Notes under the pieces: model-generated | The model's database searches: none | The model's input: the letters and a program-made list of their open reading frames with translations, nothing else | What the model was told of the DNA's origin: nothing | Source: Streptomyces sp. Alt3 | GTDB taxonomy: Bacteria; Actinomycetota; Actinomycetes; Streptomycetales; Streptomycetaceae | Length of the DNA: 64,000 bases | NCBI RefSeq assembly: GCF_030719215.1 | Contig: NZ_CP120983.1 | Coordinates: 7,378,001 to 7,442,000 of the forward strand | Direction of reading: 5' to 3' | Translations under genes and position numbers: made by a program | Shown: in pieces, positions 42,358-51,268 of the stretch | How positions within the stretch are numbered: position 1 is the stretch's first letter | How the letters are laid out: each line of letters starts with the position of its first letter

Positions 42358-45300
42358 TCAGCCGGCGGCGCCCCCCTTCAGCGCCCGGGCACTCCGCGCC
42401 AGAGCCTCACCCGCCGCCCCGTCCGGCACCAGGGCGGTGTCGGACGTGTAGCCCGCGAACGACTCCAGCACGGCCGCGGCCTGACCGGTGCGTCCCGCGT
42501 CGGCGTGTGCCTCGGCCTGGGCGAGCCGTACGGTCAGCCGCTGCTGCCCCTGCGCCGTGATCGATCCGTCCGCCCGCAGCCGCGTGATCAGCGCGCGGAT
42601 GTCCGTGTAGGAGGTCCGGGTGGTGAAGGAGACGGTCTTCGTGGCGGTGTTGCCGGCCCTGTCCCGTGCCCTGACCGTGAGGTCGTGGTTCCCCAGGGGC
42701 AGCCGCCACAGTTCCAGCACCTGTCCGGACGCGACGGGCTTCCCGTCGAGCGTGGCCGTGGCGGTGGCCCCACCGGACACCGTGTCCTGCGCCGAGAAGA
42801 CCGGCGTCGGGCGGTCGGAGTTCCCGTACGCGCCGTCCGCGTCGAGTCCGCCCACCGCCACCGTGGGACCGGTGCGGTCGATCCGTACGGTGAGCGAACC
42901 CACCTCGGAGACGTTGCCGCCGTTGTCCGTCGCCCGGTACCGGACGGTCGTCGCGCCCTCGGCGGACAGGGTGACCGCAGCGTTGGCCGACAGCCAGGTG
43001 GTACCGCCGTCCACCGAGTACTGGCGGCCGGCGACCGTCCCGTTGTCGGTCGCCGAGACGGTGAGGGACACATTGCCGGTGTACCAGCCCTCGTCACCGT
43101 CGGGCCGCGGCGGGTCGAGCGCGGCCGAGACCTTCGGGGCCGTCCTGTCCGCGACACCCGCGCCCTGGAAGGTCAGCGAGTCGAGCTCGACACCCCCGGA
43201 GCTGGTGACGAAGAGCTCTCCGCTCCCCGAAGGAGCGTTCGCCAGAGCCGTGGTGACGGTCTGCCAGCCCTCACCCGCCGGAACCGGAACCGTGGTGAAC
43301 GGCTCGGCGTCCGCCGCGCCCCAGCGCAGCGCCAGGGTGCCCGCGCCACTGGCACGGGTCTTCAGCCCGTTGATCCCGGCGAACGACACCGGGTCGTACG
43401 CGATCCAGTCACCCGCGTCGAAGGAGGTCAGCTTGCGCTGGCCGGACGCCGTGGTGTCGTCCGTGATCGTGACGCCCTCCGCCGAGTCGTGGTGCTCGGC
43501 CTGCATGAGGGCCGGGTTGAGCACCACCTGGGCGTCACCGGTGGCCGGAGGGACACCGCCCGCACCCTTGTCGGTGTAGGTGATGCCGAGTACGCCGAAG
43601 ACGTTCTCGGTGTCACCGTGCCCCGCGTCGGCCGGCGTCACGACGCCGCCGGTGCAGCCGGTGCCGCTGTTGACGGGGTGCCCGTGCTGGTTGTGCCCGA
43701 GGCCGAAGGTCCACGCCGCCTTGGCACAGTCCGGCGTGGTGCCGTCCTCCGGGTCCTCCACGGCGATGCCGTACGGCACGGCGTCACCCCAGTTGAAGAA
43801 CCCGCCGTCCGGCGGCGAGGTGATCCGTATCGTCGGCGCCGTGTTGCCCACGGTGATCTGGCGGCTCGACAGGCCGGACTTGCCCTGCGGGTCGGTGACC
43901 TTCAGCCGGGCCTGGAACTGCCCGTTGTCCGGGTACGTACGGCTTACCTCGGGTCCGGTGGCGTCGAAGGTGCCGTCACCGTCGAGGTCCCACTGGTAGG
44001 TGAGACCGCCGTTCTCCGGGTCGCTGGAGCCGGTGGCGTCGAACGAGACCTTCAGCGGGGCCTGGCCGGACGTGATGTCGGCCTTGATCACGGCGGTGGG
44101 CGCCTTGTTGCCCTCGGCGTAGTCGATCCGGTAGAGACCGGCGTCGGGGTTCTGACGGAAGAAGCCGTCGCCGTAGTCGAGCACGTAGAGCGCGCCGTCC
44201 GGACCGAATTCCAGGTCCATCGGGTTGTCCCACTGCGGGATGCCGTTCTGTGCACGCTCGCTGTTGGGCAGGAGGTTCTCCAGCTTGCTCACGGGGCCGT
44301 CCGGGCCGTCGAGCGTGAAGGCGGCGACGTAGTCCTGGGAGAACTCCGCGAAGAACGCCTTCCCGTCCCAGTACTCGGGGAACTTGCCCGGGGAGGGGTT
44401 CTCCGCGTCGTAGTGGTAGACGGGACCGCCCATCGGGGCCTGGCCGCCGGGGCCTCCGGGACCGCGGAAGGAGGTCAGTTCGGGCCACGGCTGGTCGCTG
44501 TCCTTGTCGCCGTACCAGAGCGTGGCGGGCGTCGACGGGGGCAGCTCCCTGAGGCCGGTGTTCCACCGGGAGTCGTTGACCGGTGCGGCACAGTCGAAGG
44601 CCGGCCCGGGCGTGAGGGTGGCGAAGTCGAAGTCCCGGTACGGCTTGCCGTTGTCACCGGTGCAGTAGGGCCAGCCGCTGTTCATGGCCTTGGTCGTGGT
44701 CTGCCACTCGACGTATCCCATAGGCCCGCGGTTCGGGTCGGCCGTACCGGCGTCGGGACCGTAGTCACCCCACATCACCGCGTCGGTCTCGCGGTCCACC
44801 GCCAGCCGGAAGGGATTGCGCAGACCCATCACGAAGATCTCGGGACGGGTCTTCGCCGTCCCGGGCTCGAAGAGGTTCCCCTCCGGGACGGTGTAGCTGC
44901 CGTCCTCCTGCACGTCGATGCGCAGGATCTTGCCCCGCAGGTCGTCGGTGCTGCCCGCACCGCGGCGCTCGTCGAGCCCCGGGTTGTAGCCGGCCGCGTC
45001 GTTGATCGGTGTGTAGCCGTTGACGTTCGGGCCCGACGCCGGCGTGTTGCCGCCGGTCGCGAGGTAGAGGTTGCCCTCCCCGTCGAAGTCCACGTCACCG
45101 GCGACGTGGCAGCACTGGCCGCGGTTGGAGTCGACCCGGATGATCTCCTGCGCGGTGGAGAGGTCCAGCTTGTCACCGGTCCACCTGAAGCGTGTCAGGG
45201 TGTCGTAACCTTCCCACCGCTTCCAGTACGAGTCGTCCTGACCGGCGGGCAGCTGGAGCGGTGCGGAGCCGGCCGGGGTGTTCAGCGGCGGCGAGTAGTA

Positions 45301-45657
45301 CAGATAGACCCACTTGTTGGTCGCGAAGTCCGGGTCGAGGGTGACCGTCTGCAGACCCATCTCGGAGTTCTGGTAGACGTCGACGTGGTTGACGACCTTG
45401 GTGACACCGGTACCGGGGTCGGTGAGCCGTACGTCGCCGTTGCGGGCGGTGTGCAGGACGCGGTTGTCGGGCAGCACGGCGAGGTCGATCGGCTCGCCGG
45501 TGTCCTTCGTCAGGGTGACCTTCTCGTAGTTCGACCAGTCCAGGGCGTGCTCGTGGCCCGGGTGCGCCTGGGCGGCGGGCGCGAGCGCCACACCGCCCAG
45601 CGCGGGCAGAGCCAGGAGCAGGACCCCTGTGATCAGGCGTCTCAGGGTGAGGTGCAC
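42358..45657 (-). CDS. Secreted PQQ-dependent sugar dehydrogenase with PKD, CBM6-like, Ig-like and FIMAH modules
   Basis: A 1099-aa exported protein. It has a signal peptide at about 1-30 (RRLITGVLLLALPALGGVAL), then a glucose/sorbosone-dehydrogenase beta-propeller to about 510 (IDLAVLPDNRVLHTARNGDV, TGGNTPASGPN, LRNPFRLAVDRETDAVMWGD, DNPMDLEFGPDGALYVLDYG). A PKD module follows (APLKVSFDATGSSDPENGGL). A beta-sandwich of CBM6 type runs near 720-830, then an Ig-like chitobiase-type module (YSVDGGTTW). A final FIMAH-like helical domain is present (ITAQGQQRLTVRLAQAEAHA). The family oxidises sugars with PQQ at the cell surface. GTG 45657 has GAGGAGA 10 nt upstream. It is adjacent to a Tat-exported sugar isomerase-like protein. 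Confidence 0.85.
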   Translation of the reverse strand: MHLTLRRLITGVLLLALPALGGVALAPAAQAHPGHEHALDWSNYEKVTLTKDTGEPIDLAVLPDNRVLHTARNGDVRLTDPGTGVTKVVNHVDVYQNSEMGLQTVTLDPDFATNKWVYLYYSPPLNTPAGSAPLQLPAGQDDSYWKRWEGYDTLTRFRWTGDKLDLSTAQEIIRVDSNRGQCCHVAGDVDFDGEGNLYLATGGNTPASGPNVNGYTPINDAAGYNPGLDERRGAGSTDDLRGKILRIDVQEDGSYTVPEGNLFEPGTAKTRPEIFVMGLRNPFRLAVDRETDAVMWGDYGPDAGTADPNRGPMGYVEWQTTTKAMNSGWPYCTGDNGKPYRDFDFATLTPGPAFDCAAPVNDSRWNTGLRELPPSTPATLWYGDKDSDQPWPELTSFRGPGGPGGQAPMGGPVYHYDAENPSPGKFPEYWDGKAFFAEFSQDYVAAFTLDGPDGPVSKLENLLPNSERAQNGIPQWDNPMDLEFGPDGALYVLDYGDGFFRQNPDAGLYRIDYAEGNKAPTAVIKADITSGQAPLKVSFDATGSSDPENGGLTYQWDLDGDGTFDATGPEVSRTYPDNGQFQARLKVTDPQGKSGLSSRQITVGNTAPTIRITSPPDGGFFNWGDAVPYGIAVEDPEDGTTPDCAKAAWTFGLGHNQHGHPVNSGTGCTGGVVTPADAGHGDTENVFGVLGITYTDKGAGGVPPATGDAQVVLNPALMQAEHHDSAEGVTITDDTTASGQRKLTSFDAGDWIAYDPVSFAGINGLKTRASGAGTLALRWGAADAEPFTTVPVPAGEGWQTVTTALANAPSGSGELFVTSSGGVELDSLTFQGAGVADRTAPKVSAALDPPRPDGDEGWYTGNVSLTVSATDNGTVAGRQYSVDGGTTWLSANAAVTLSAEGATTVRYRATDNGGNVSEVGSLTVRIDRTGPTVAVGGLDADGAYGNSDRPTPVFSAQDTVSGGATATATLDGKPVASGQVLELWRLPLGNHDLTVRARDRAGNTATKTVSFTTRTSYTDIRALITRLRADGSITAQGQQRLTVRLAQAEAHADAGRTGQAAAVLESFAGYTSDTALVPDGAAGEALARSARALKGGAAG

Positions 45658-45700
45658 GGTGATGCGTCTCCTCGATCGCTGGTGGTGACGAGTGGACACG

Positions 45701-45726
45701 GAGGCGCCTTCGCGCGCGGGCGCCTC
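45701..45726. terminator. Stem-loop after TIM-barrel gene
   Basis: GAGGCGCC (45701-45708) pairs with GGCGCCTC (45719-45726). It is located between the TIM-barrel gene and the PQQ-dehydrogenase gene. Confidence 0.5.
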
Positions 45727-45743
45727 TCTTCTGCGAAGTGCTC

Positions 45744-46712
45744 TCAGCCGAGGAGCCCCGAGAGCGCCGTGAAGCTGCGCTCCGCCGCGCCGAGCGAACC
45801 CGGGGGGTTCGGCAGGGTGCTGGGAGCGGTGTCCTGCTCCCAGATGCCGATGTGCGAGGCCCGCGGCCCGATGTCACGGACGAACCTCTCGTACGGGAGG
45901 TCACCGGCACCGAACTCGACGATGTCGAAACCGTTGACGTTCGCCGCGTTCGCGTCGCCGTCCTTCATGTGGAACAGCGGGTAGCGGTACGGCTGGTTGC
46001 GCACGTACGCGGCCGGGTCGAACCCGGGCCAGCGGTGCCGGCCCACGTACGCCCAGTAGATGTCCAGCTCCAGATAGACGTGGCGCGGGTCCGTGTTCCT
46101 GAGGAACACGTCGTACAGCCGCACCGAGGGCTGATCGGTGGCGAACGCGAACTCGCCCGCGTGGTTGTGCTGGTAGAGCTTCAGGCCACGTGCCGTCGCC
46201 GCGGCACCCCAGGTGTTGAACTCGTCGGCGGCGGCACGGTAGCCCTCGACCGTGTTGATGTTCGAGGGGGCGTTGGCCGTGCCCACGTGCGGCATACCGA
46301 GAATCTGCGCGGCGTCCAGCTCGGCCTGGAGGTTCGTGCGCAGACTGCCGATGCCGACGTGGCTGCCGACGGCACGCAGCCCGTGGTCGTCGAGCAGTTG
46401 GCGGATCTCGGGGAGAGTGATCTGCCGGCCCAGGATGGAGGTGGACTGGGTGTACCCGGCGAACTCGATCTCCGTGTAGCCGATCCGGGCCAGTTCGGGG
46501 AGGACGACCGCGAAGCCGAGCGCGCTGACCTTGTCGCGGATGCTGTAGAGCTGGATGCCGATGCGGTCCTTGGGGATGGACAGGCCGCCCGGCGCGGCGG
46601 CCGCCGATGTGGCGGCGGCCCCGGTGACGGAAGCCGCGGCGACGGCCACGGTGGTGCCGACGGTGGCGCGCAGGAAGTCCCTGCGGTCGAAGGACTTGTG
46701 TATATGACTCAC
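45744..46712 (-). CDS. Tat-exported sugar phosphate isomerase/epimerase (TIM barrel)
   Basis: A 322-aa protein with a twin-arginine signal (SFDRRDFLRATVGTTVAVAA, cleavage after about 44). A xylose-isomerase-like TIM barrel follows: RIGIQLYSIRDKV, LARIGYTEIEFAGYTQ, LKLYQHNHAGEF, VYLELDIYWAYVGR and YPLFHMKDGD. These carry the His/Glu/Asp metal ligands. Outside the cytoplasm the substrate cannot be a phosphorylated sugar, so hydroxypyruvate-isomerase-like or free-sugar epimerisation is more plausible. GTG 46712 follows AGGAG. It lies upstream of the PQQ dehydrogenase on the same strand and may supply or act on its sugar. Confidence 0.82.
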   Translation of the reverse strand: MSHIHKSFDRRDFLRATVGTTVAVAAASVTGAAATSAAAAPGGLSIPKDRIGIQLYSIRDKVSALGFAVVLPELARIGYTEIEFAGYTQSTSILGRQITLPEIRQLLDDHGLRAVGSHVGIGSLRTNLQAELDAAQILGMPHVGTANAPSNINTVEGYRAAADEFNTWGAAATARGLKLYQHNHAGEFAFATDQPSVRLYDVFLRNTDPRHVYLELDIYWAYVGRHRWPGFDPAAYVRNQPYRYPLFHMKDGDANAANVNGFDIVEFGAGDLPYERFVRDIGPRASHIGIWEQDTAPSTLPNPPGSLGAAERSFTALSGLLG

Positions 46713-46750
46713 GGTCACTCCTGGGGAACGAGGCGAGGAAGGTGTGAACC

Positions 46751-46788
46751 GGGGCGCACGGCCGGACTGCCGTTCCGGGATGCGCCCC
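46751..46788. terminator. Stem-loop between beta-solenoid and TIM-barrel genes
   Basis: GGGGCGCA (46751-46758) pairs with TGCGCCCC (46781-46788), lying in the 208-bp gap between co-directional genes. Likely a terminator of the gene ending at 46921. Confidence 0.4.
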
Positions 46789-46920
46789 TCGATGGCGGCT
46801 CCGTGGCCCGGAACAGCGCTGGGTGAGCGTTCGGCCGTGCGGTGCCCGGTCACGGGAGGCCGGCGCGGACGCCGTCCCCCGCGGTGTCGCCGTGCGTGCC
46901 GCCGCCCGGGCCGTCCGGCG

Positions 46921-47871
46921 TCAGAGGCGGGACGCGCCCGCGGCGTGAGCGTCGGCCACCGCCGCCGCCGAGCGGGCGGCGGCCTTCTCGGCGAGGTCGG
47001 CACCGCGGTCCTGCGGCGCCGCCTCCCTGGCCGAGCGGGAGGACGACGCACCGGCGGCGGTCTCTCCGGTGACGGCACCACGGACGCGTGCCGACTCGCC
47101 CACGACCAGGACGGGGTCGTTGCCGGTCGCGGTCAGCCCGCCACGCACGATGGCGTTGTCGAGCACGGACTTCGCGGTGTTGTCGGTGACCGCCAGGTTT
47201 CCGCCGAAGTACGAGGCGCCCGTGCATGATCCGAGCAGACCCTGGCCGCCGATCTGGAGGTTGTCGGCGTTGCCCGTGTACGCCGCGGCGCCGTACACCT
47301 CGCTTGCGCAGAACACGCCACCGAGAGTGTTCCCGTTCACGGTGAGCGCGCCCTTGACGGTGGTGTCGTACACGTCGCTGTACTGGTTGCCCTCGCCCGT
47401 CAACGAGCTGTTGAGGGTGCTGCCGGAGACGTACAGCTCGCCGGCCTCGGTGCTGACGGCCCCGCCGAGCGTCGAGTCGACCACGTAGACGAAGCCTTCG
47501 TCGGCGTCGACCGCCTTGAGGGTGCTCCTCTCCAGGTGCGCGCCGAACGCGGAGTCGGTGGTCAGCGTGCCCTTGACCGTGGTGTCGGTGAGGTCGAGAT
47601 AGGCGTTCTCGGCGACGGTGACCGAGCTGTTGAACGTGGCACCCGCCGCCACGAGATCGGCTCCGGCCTCCACCGTCACCGTGCCCCTGACCTTCGTACC
47701 GGTGAGGGTGCAGGACTTCCCGGCCGGGACGACCAGGTCGTTGCTGACGGTCACGGCCCCGCCGTCACCGACACATGTGGTGTAGAGCGCTGCCTGGGCG
47801 GAGCCGGAGAAGGCCACCAGGCTCCCCGATGCCACCAGTGAGGCCGTGGCGATGAACGTGCGAATCTTCAT
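46921..47871 (-). CDS. Secreted repetitive beta-solenoid-like protein
   Basis: A 316-aa exported protein. The signal peptide is MKIRTFIATASLVASGSLVA through SAQA. The mature part then repeats a short unit of the form (V/L)xxTxVxGxLTVxxxA (TKVRGTVTVEAGADLVAAGA, YLDLTDTTVKGTLTTD, VYDTTVKGALTVNGNTLGGV, IVRGGLTATGNDPVLVV), typical of parallel beta-helix or solenoid folds. A charged Ala/Arg tail of 40 residues follows. No catalytic motif of pectate lyases is seen. It may be an adhesin or coat protein. It is the first of three secreted-protein genes, separated by 208 bp from the next. Confidence 0.65.
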   Translation of the reverse strand: MKIRTFIATASLVASGSLVAFSGSAQAALYTTCVGDGGAVTVSNDLVVPAGKSCTLTGTKVRGTVTVEAGADLVAAGATFNSSVTVAENAYLDLTDTTVKGTLTTDSAFGAHLERSTLKAVDADEGFVYVVDSTLGGAVSTEAGELYVSGSTLNSSLTGEGNQYSDVYDTTVKGALTVNGNTLGGVFCASEVYGAAAYTGNADNLQIGGQGLLGSCTGASYFGGNLAVTDNTAKSVLDNAIVRGGLTATGNDPVLVVGESARVRGAVTGETAAGASSSRSAREAAPQDRGADLAEKAAARSAAAVADAHAAGASRL

Positions 47872-48924
47872 GTCGCTTCCCTTCCGCTGCGGTCACGGCG
47901 GAGTCGGTGACCCGGCCGGTTTCCCCCGTTGTGACGGGGTGCTGAACGGTGCGTGAGCGACGACCGCCGTGACAGCGATCGCGCGGTGCCTCGTGACGGG
48001 TGGTGGCCCGGCCATGGGGGGAGAGACGTGGAGGGACTCGTGAGGTGGGGAGCGTTCGCGGGGGGAACGCCGATGGGCTGCGGTGTTACCTGGCCGAAAC
48101 GCATGTCTCGGTGGGCCGAGAGATTAGGACGACGCGTGGGGGACTGTCCAGAGGTTCGGTACGAATCTCCCGAACTTCCTGATGCTTCATCAAAAGATGT
48201 GGTGCAGCGGTGAAAAGAGGGGGCTGTGTGCTCCGGGGCTGCGTCCGGTACCGGTCCACGCTGCGACGGCCCCGCCGCACCGTGGTCGCGCCACCTCGCC
48301 GGGATCTGCCGTGCCGGTGCCCGCGTCCGGTGCTCCTGCCGGCGGCAACGGCCCTCCGCCGCCGGATCCCTCGGCGCGCGGGCAGGTCCGTCCTCGGGGC
48401 CGGCGGGAGGAGCCGGAATTAAACATCCGCAGCCGAGATGCATCCATCAGGTGAATTTCTGCAAGCCGACCGGTGACCGGATTTCCGAAAGAACTCACCC
48501 GAACGGAGTCGGTGCCGGGCAGAAAAGCGTACTGATCTTGATCGAGTGATCGGCGGGCATTACCGGCGGTCATAACTGTCCTGGCAAAGGAAAAAGAACT
48601 CACCGGCTGTCCGAGGTGGATGTCGGGGTCCCCGGAAAGCCGCTGTCGAGCTCGCACTTTCGGTCGAGATCCGTGCCACAGTTCTCCTGTGGCCCGGAAA
48701 GGGCCGCTGGTCTAACATGATTCGGGGCGGCGCTCCGAGGCGACGACTTGGCGCTGCTGACCAGGCGATTACCTTCGTATCGAATCCGCTTTTCCGAAAA
48801 AGTATTTTCGTCAATCAATTCGCTTCGCACATATTTTGGTTCGCGCTCGACCCTAAGAGCGTCACACGCTTACTGCGGGAGTATTCCCGCCTCGTGTACT
48901 GCGGTGAGACGGAGGTGTGGACCG
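47872..48924. other. Long intergenic region before ectA
   Basis: About 1.05 kb with no supported gene. The left 200 bp form the promoter side of the secreted solenoid gene. The right part (48420-48860) is markedly AT-richer than the rest of the window, with A/T runs such as CGAAAAAGTATTTTCGTCAA and repeated short direct elements, but no open frame has Streptomyces codon bias. The ectoine promoter must lie here. An inverted repeat at 48875-48890 is the clearest element. Confidence 0.5.
48875..48890. promoter_or_regulatory. Inverted repeat upstream of ectA
   Basis: GCGGGA-GTAT-TCCCGC (48875-48890) ends 34 bp before the ectA start. A related palindrome, CGCGGGA-T-TCCCGCG, lies inside the gene at 48992-49006. 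This is a candidate binding site for an osmotic-stress regulator. Confidence 0.4.
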
Positions 48925-49482
48925 ATGGTGAGGCCGAGGGAGCAGATGGCGGAGCCCACGATCCATGACGGGGCCTCGGCGTGGCGAATCGCGCGGGATT
49001 CCCGCGTGCTCGACGTGAATTCGTCCTACAGCTATCTGCTGTGGTGCCGTGACTTCGCGGGGACCTCCGTGGTCGCCCGTGACGAGAGCGGAGAGGCCGT
49101 GGCCTTCGTGACGGGCTACATACGCCCGGACGCTCCCGGCAGCCTTGTCATCTGGCAGATCGCCGTGGACGACCGTCGACGGGGCCGAGGTCTGGCCGGG
49201 GCCATGCTCGATCACCTCACCGCCCGTCTGCGGTCCAGGGGCGTCCTCCAGCGAATGGAGACGACGATCAGCGCAGACAACGACGCTTCACAACGGCTCT
49301 TCCTCTCCTTCGCCGCGCGACACGGGGCGTCGGTGGAGCGTGAGCTGCTGTTCCCCGCAGGACTCTTCCCCGACGCACACGAGTCCGAACACCTGTATCG
49401 GATCGGGCCGCTGGCCCAACCACCCGCCTCGTCGAACGAGACCGAGTTCTCGGACGCCCGGCGCACTAGGAGCGTGTCATGA
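48925..49482 (+). CDS. ectA: L-2,4-diaminobutyric acid N-acetyltransferase
   Basis: A 185-aa GNAT acetyltransferase that transfers acetyl from acetyl-CoA to diaminobutyrate, the second step of ectoine synthesis. The order is WRIARDSRVLDVNSSYSYLL, WCRDFAGTSVVARD, WQIAVDDRRRGRGLAGAMLD with the CoA pyrophosphate loop RRGRGLAG, and LFLSFAARHGASVERELLF. ATG 48925 follows GGAGG by 9 nt; an internal ATG at 48946 is less likely by length. Its stop overlaps ectB by 4 nt. It is the first gene of the ectoine operon. Confidence 0.95.
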   Translation: MVRPREQMAEPTIHDGASAWRIARDSRVLDVNSSYSYLLWCRDFAGTSVVARDESGEAVAFVTGYIRPDAPGSLVIWQIAVDDRRRGRGLAGAMLDHLTARLRSRGVLQRMETTISADNDASQRLFLSFAARHGASVERELLFPAGLFPDAHESEHLYRIGPLAQPPASSNETEFSDARRTRSVS

Positions 49483-50750
49483 CGACGAACAACCCGCATG
49501 CCCTGAGTGTCTTCGAGGCCCTCGAGTCGGAGGTGCGGAGCTACTGCCGCGGCTGGCCGACGGTCTTCGACCGTGCGCAGGGTGCCCGGCTCACGGACGA
49601 GGACGGCCACTCGTACCTGGACTTCTTCGCCGGTGCAGGTTCGCTGAACTACGGGCACAACAACCCGGTGCTGAAACGCGCGTTGATCGACTACATCGAG
49701 CGTGACGGCATCACGCACGGTCTGGACATGGCGACGACGGCGAAGCGGGCGTTCCTGGAGACGTTCGAGAACGTGATCCTGCGTCCGCGTGATCTGCCGT
49801 ACAAGGTGATGTTCCCGGGTCCGACGGGCACGAACGCCGTGGAGTCGGCGCTGAAGCTGGCCCGTAAGGTCAAGGGCCGTGAGTCGGTGGTCTCGTTCAC
49901 CAATGCCTTCCACGGCATGTCGCTGGGTTCGCTGGCGGTGACGGGCAACGCGTTCAAGCGGGCCGGTGCCGGTATCCCGCTGGTGCACGGCACGCCGATG
50001 CCGTTCGACAACTACTTCGACGGTCAGGTCCCGGACTTCCTGTGGTTCGAGCGGCTGCTGGAGGACCAGGGGTCGGGGCTGAACAAGCCGGCCGCGGTGA
50101 TCGTGGAGACGGTGCAGGGCGAGGGCGGCATCAACGTGGCCCGCGCCGAGTGGCTGCGCGCGCTGCAGGATCTGTGCCACCGCCAGGACATGCTCCTGAT
50201 CGTGGACGACATCCAGATGGGCTGTGGGCGGACCGGTGGTTTCTTCTCCTTCGAGGAGGCCGGGATCGTCCCGGACATCGTGACGCTGTCGAAGTCGATC
50301 AGCGGTTACGGTCTGCCGATGTCGCTGTGCCTGTTCAAGGGCGAGCTGGACGTCTGGGAGCCGGGCGAGCACAACGGGACCTTCCGGGGCAACAACCCGG
50401 CCTTCGTCACCGCTGCCGCGACGCTCGACGCGTACTGGGCCGACGGTCAGATGGAGAAGCAGACCCTGGCCCGCGGCGAACAGGTCGAGCAGGCACTGCT
50501 GGCAGTCGGGGAAGAACACCCTGAGGCCGGCGTGCAGGTCCGGGGCCGAGGACTGGTCTGGGGGATGAAGTTCGCCGATCCCACGCGTGCGACCACCGTG
50601 TGCAGGGGCGCCTTCGAGCTGGGCCTGCTGGTCGAGACCTCCGGCCCGGAGAGTGAGGTCGTGAAGGTGCTTCCGCCCCTCACCGTCTCCTCGGCCGAGC
50701 TGGACGAAGGCCTCCAGATCCTCGCCAAGGCTGTGCGGGACACCGCCTGA
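49479..50750 (+). CDS. ectB: Diaminobutyrate-2-oxoglutarate transaminase
   Basis: A 423-aa class III PLP aminotransferase that makes L-2,4-diaminobutyrate from aspartate semialdehyde and glutamate. PLP-binding features are PGPTGTNAVESALKLARK, ADSP-like VDDIQMGCGRTGGFFSFEEA and the Schiff-base Lys272 in DIVTLSKSISGYGLPMSLCL. The N-terminus has FEALESEVRSYCRGWP. The ATG overlaps the ectA stop (ATGA). It is the second gene of the ectoine operon, supplying the substrate of EctA. Confidence 0.96.
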   Translation: MTTNNPHALSVFEALESEVRSYCRGWPTVFDRAQGARLTDEDGHSYLDFFAGAGSLNYGHNNPVLKRALIDYIERDGITHGLDMATTAKRAFLETFENVILRPRDLPYKVMFPGPTGTNAVESALKLARKVKGRESVVSFTNAFHGMSLGSLAVTGNAFKRAGAGIPLVHGTPMPFDNYFDGQVPDFLWFERLLEDQGSGLNKPAAVIVETVQGEGGINVARAEWLRALQDLCHRQDMLLIVDDIQMGCGRTGGFFSFEEAGIVPDIVTLSKSISGYGLPMSLCLFKGELDVWEPGEHNGTFRGNNPAFVTAAATLDAYWADGQMEKQTLARGEQVEQALLAVGEEHPEAGVQVRGRGLVWGMKFADPTRATTVCRGAFELGLLVETSGPESEVVKVLPPLTVSSAELDEGLQILAKAVRDTA

Positions 50751-50866
50751 AGAGCGGTGGCAGCACGGTCGAACGCACGGCCCGGAGGCGCTGTCCAGGC
50801 ACACCGGGCCACCGCTCCGCCTCCCCGGGCACCCGATGAGGCACCGAAGAAAGGCACCGCCCCGCC

Positions 50867-51265
50867 GTGATCGTCCGATCCTTCGATGACATCGAGAACA
50901 CCGACCGGCACGTCAGGTCCGCTTCAGGTACCTGGGAGAGCAAGCGCATCGTGCTCGCCAAGGAGAAGGTGGGCTTCTCGCTCCACGAGACCGTGCTGTA
51001 CGCGGGCACGGAGACGTCGATGTGGTACGCCAACCACATCGAGGCCGTTCTGTGCACCGAGGGCGAGGCCGAGCTCACCAACGACGAGACCGGCGAGAAG
51101 CACTGGATCTCCCCCGGGACGATGTACCTGCTGAACGGGCACGAGCACCACACACTGCGCCCCAAGACCGACTTCCGCTGCGTGTGCGTCTTCAATCCCC
51201 CCGTCACCGGACGGGAGGACCACGACGAGAACGGTGTATACCCGCTGCTGACAGAGGAGGGCTGA
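50867..51265 (+). CDS. ectC: L-ectoine synthase
   Basis: A 132-aa cupin that cyclises N-gamma-acetyl-diaminobutyrate to ectoine. It shows MIVRSFDDIENTDRHV, the iron-binding cupin region MWYANHIEAVLCTEGEAELT, ISPGTMYLLNGHEHHTLRPK and the C-terminal CVCVFNPPVTGREDHDENG. Start GTG 50867 lies 117 bp after ectB, a wider gap than elsewhere in the operon. It ends 3 bp before ectD. Confidence 0.97.
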   Translation: MIVRSFDDIENTDRHVRSASGTWESKRIVLAKEKVGFSLHETVLYAGTETSMWYANHIEAVLCTEGEAELTNDETGEKHWISPGTMYLLNGHEHHTLRPKTDFRCVCVFNPPVTGREDHDENGVYPLLTEEG

Positions 51266-51268
51266 ACC

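Noticed and set aside
42505..45984. Very long plus-strand open frame (1159 codons) opposite the PQQ dehydrogenase gene
   Set aside because: Its product is Arg/Gly/Val-rich without domains, and the minus strand holds clear dehydrogenase, PKD and FIMAH modules; it is an antisense shadow of high-GC coding DNA.
47868..48443. 191-codon minus-strand frame between solenoid gene and ectA
   Set aside because: Low complexity, spans the solenoid gene promoter and has no recognised domain.
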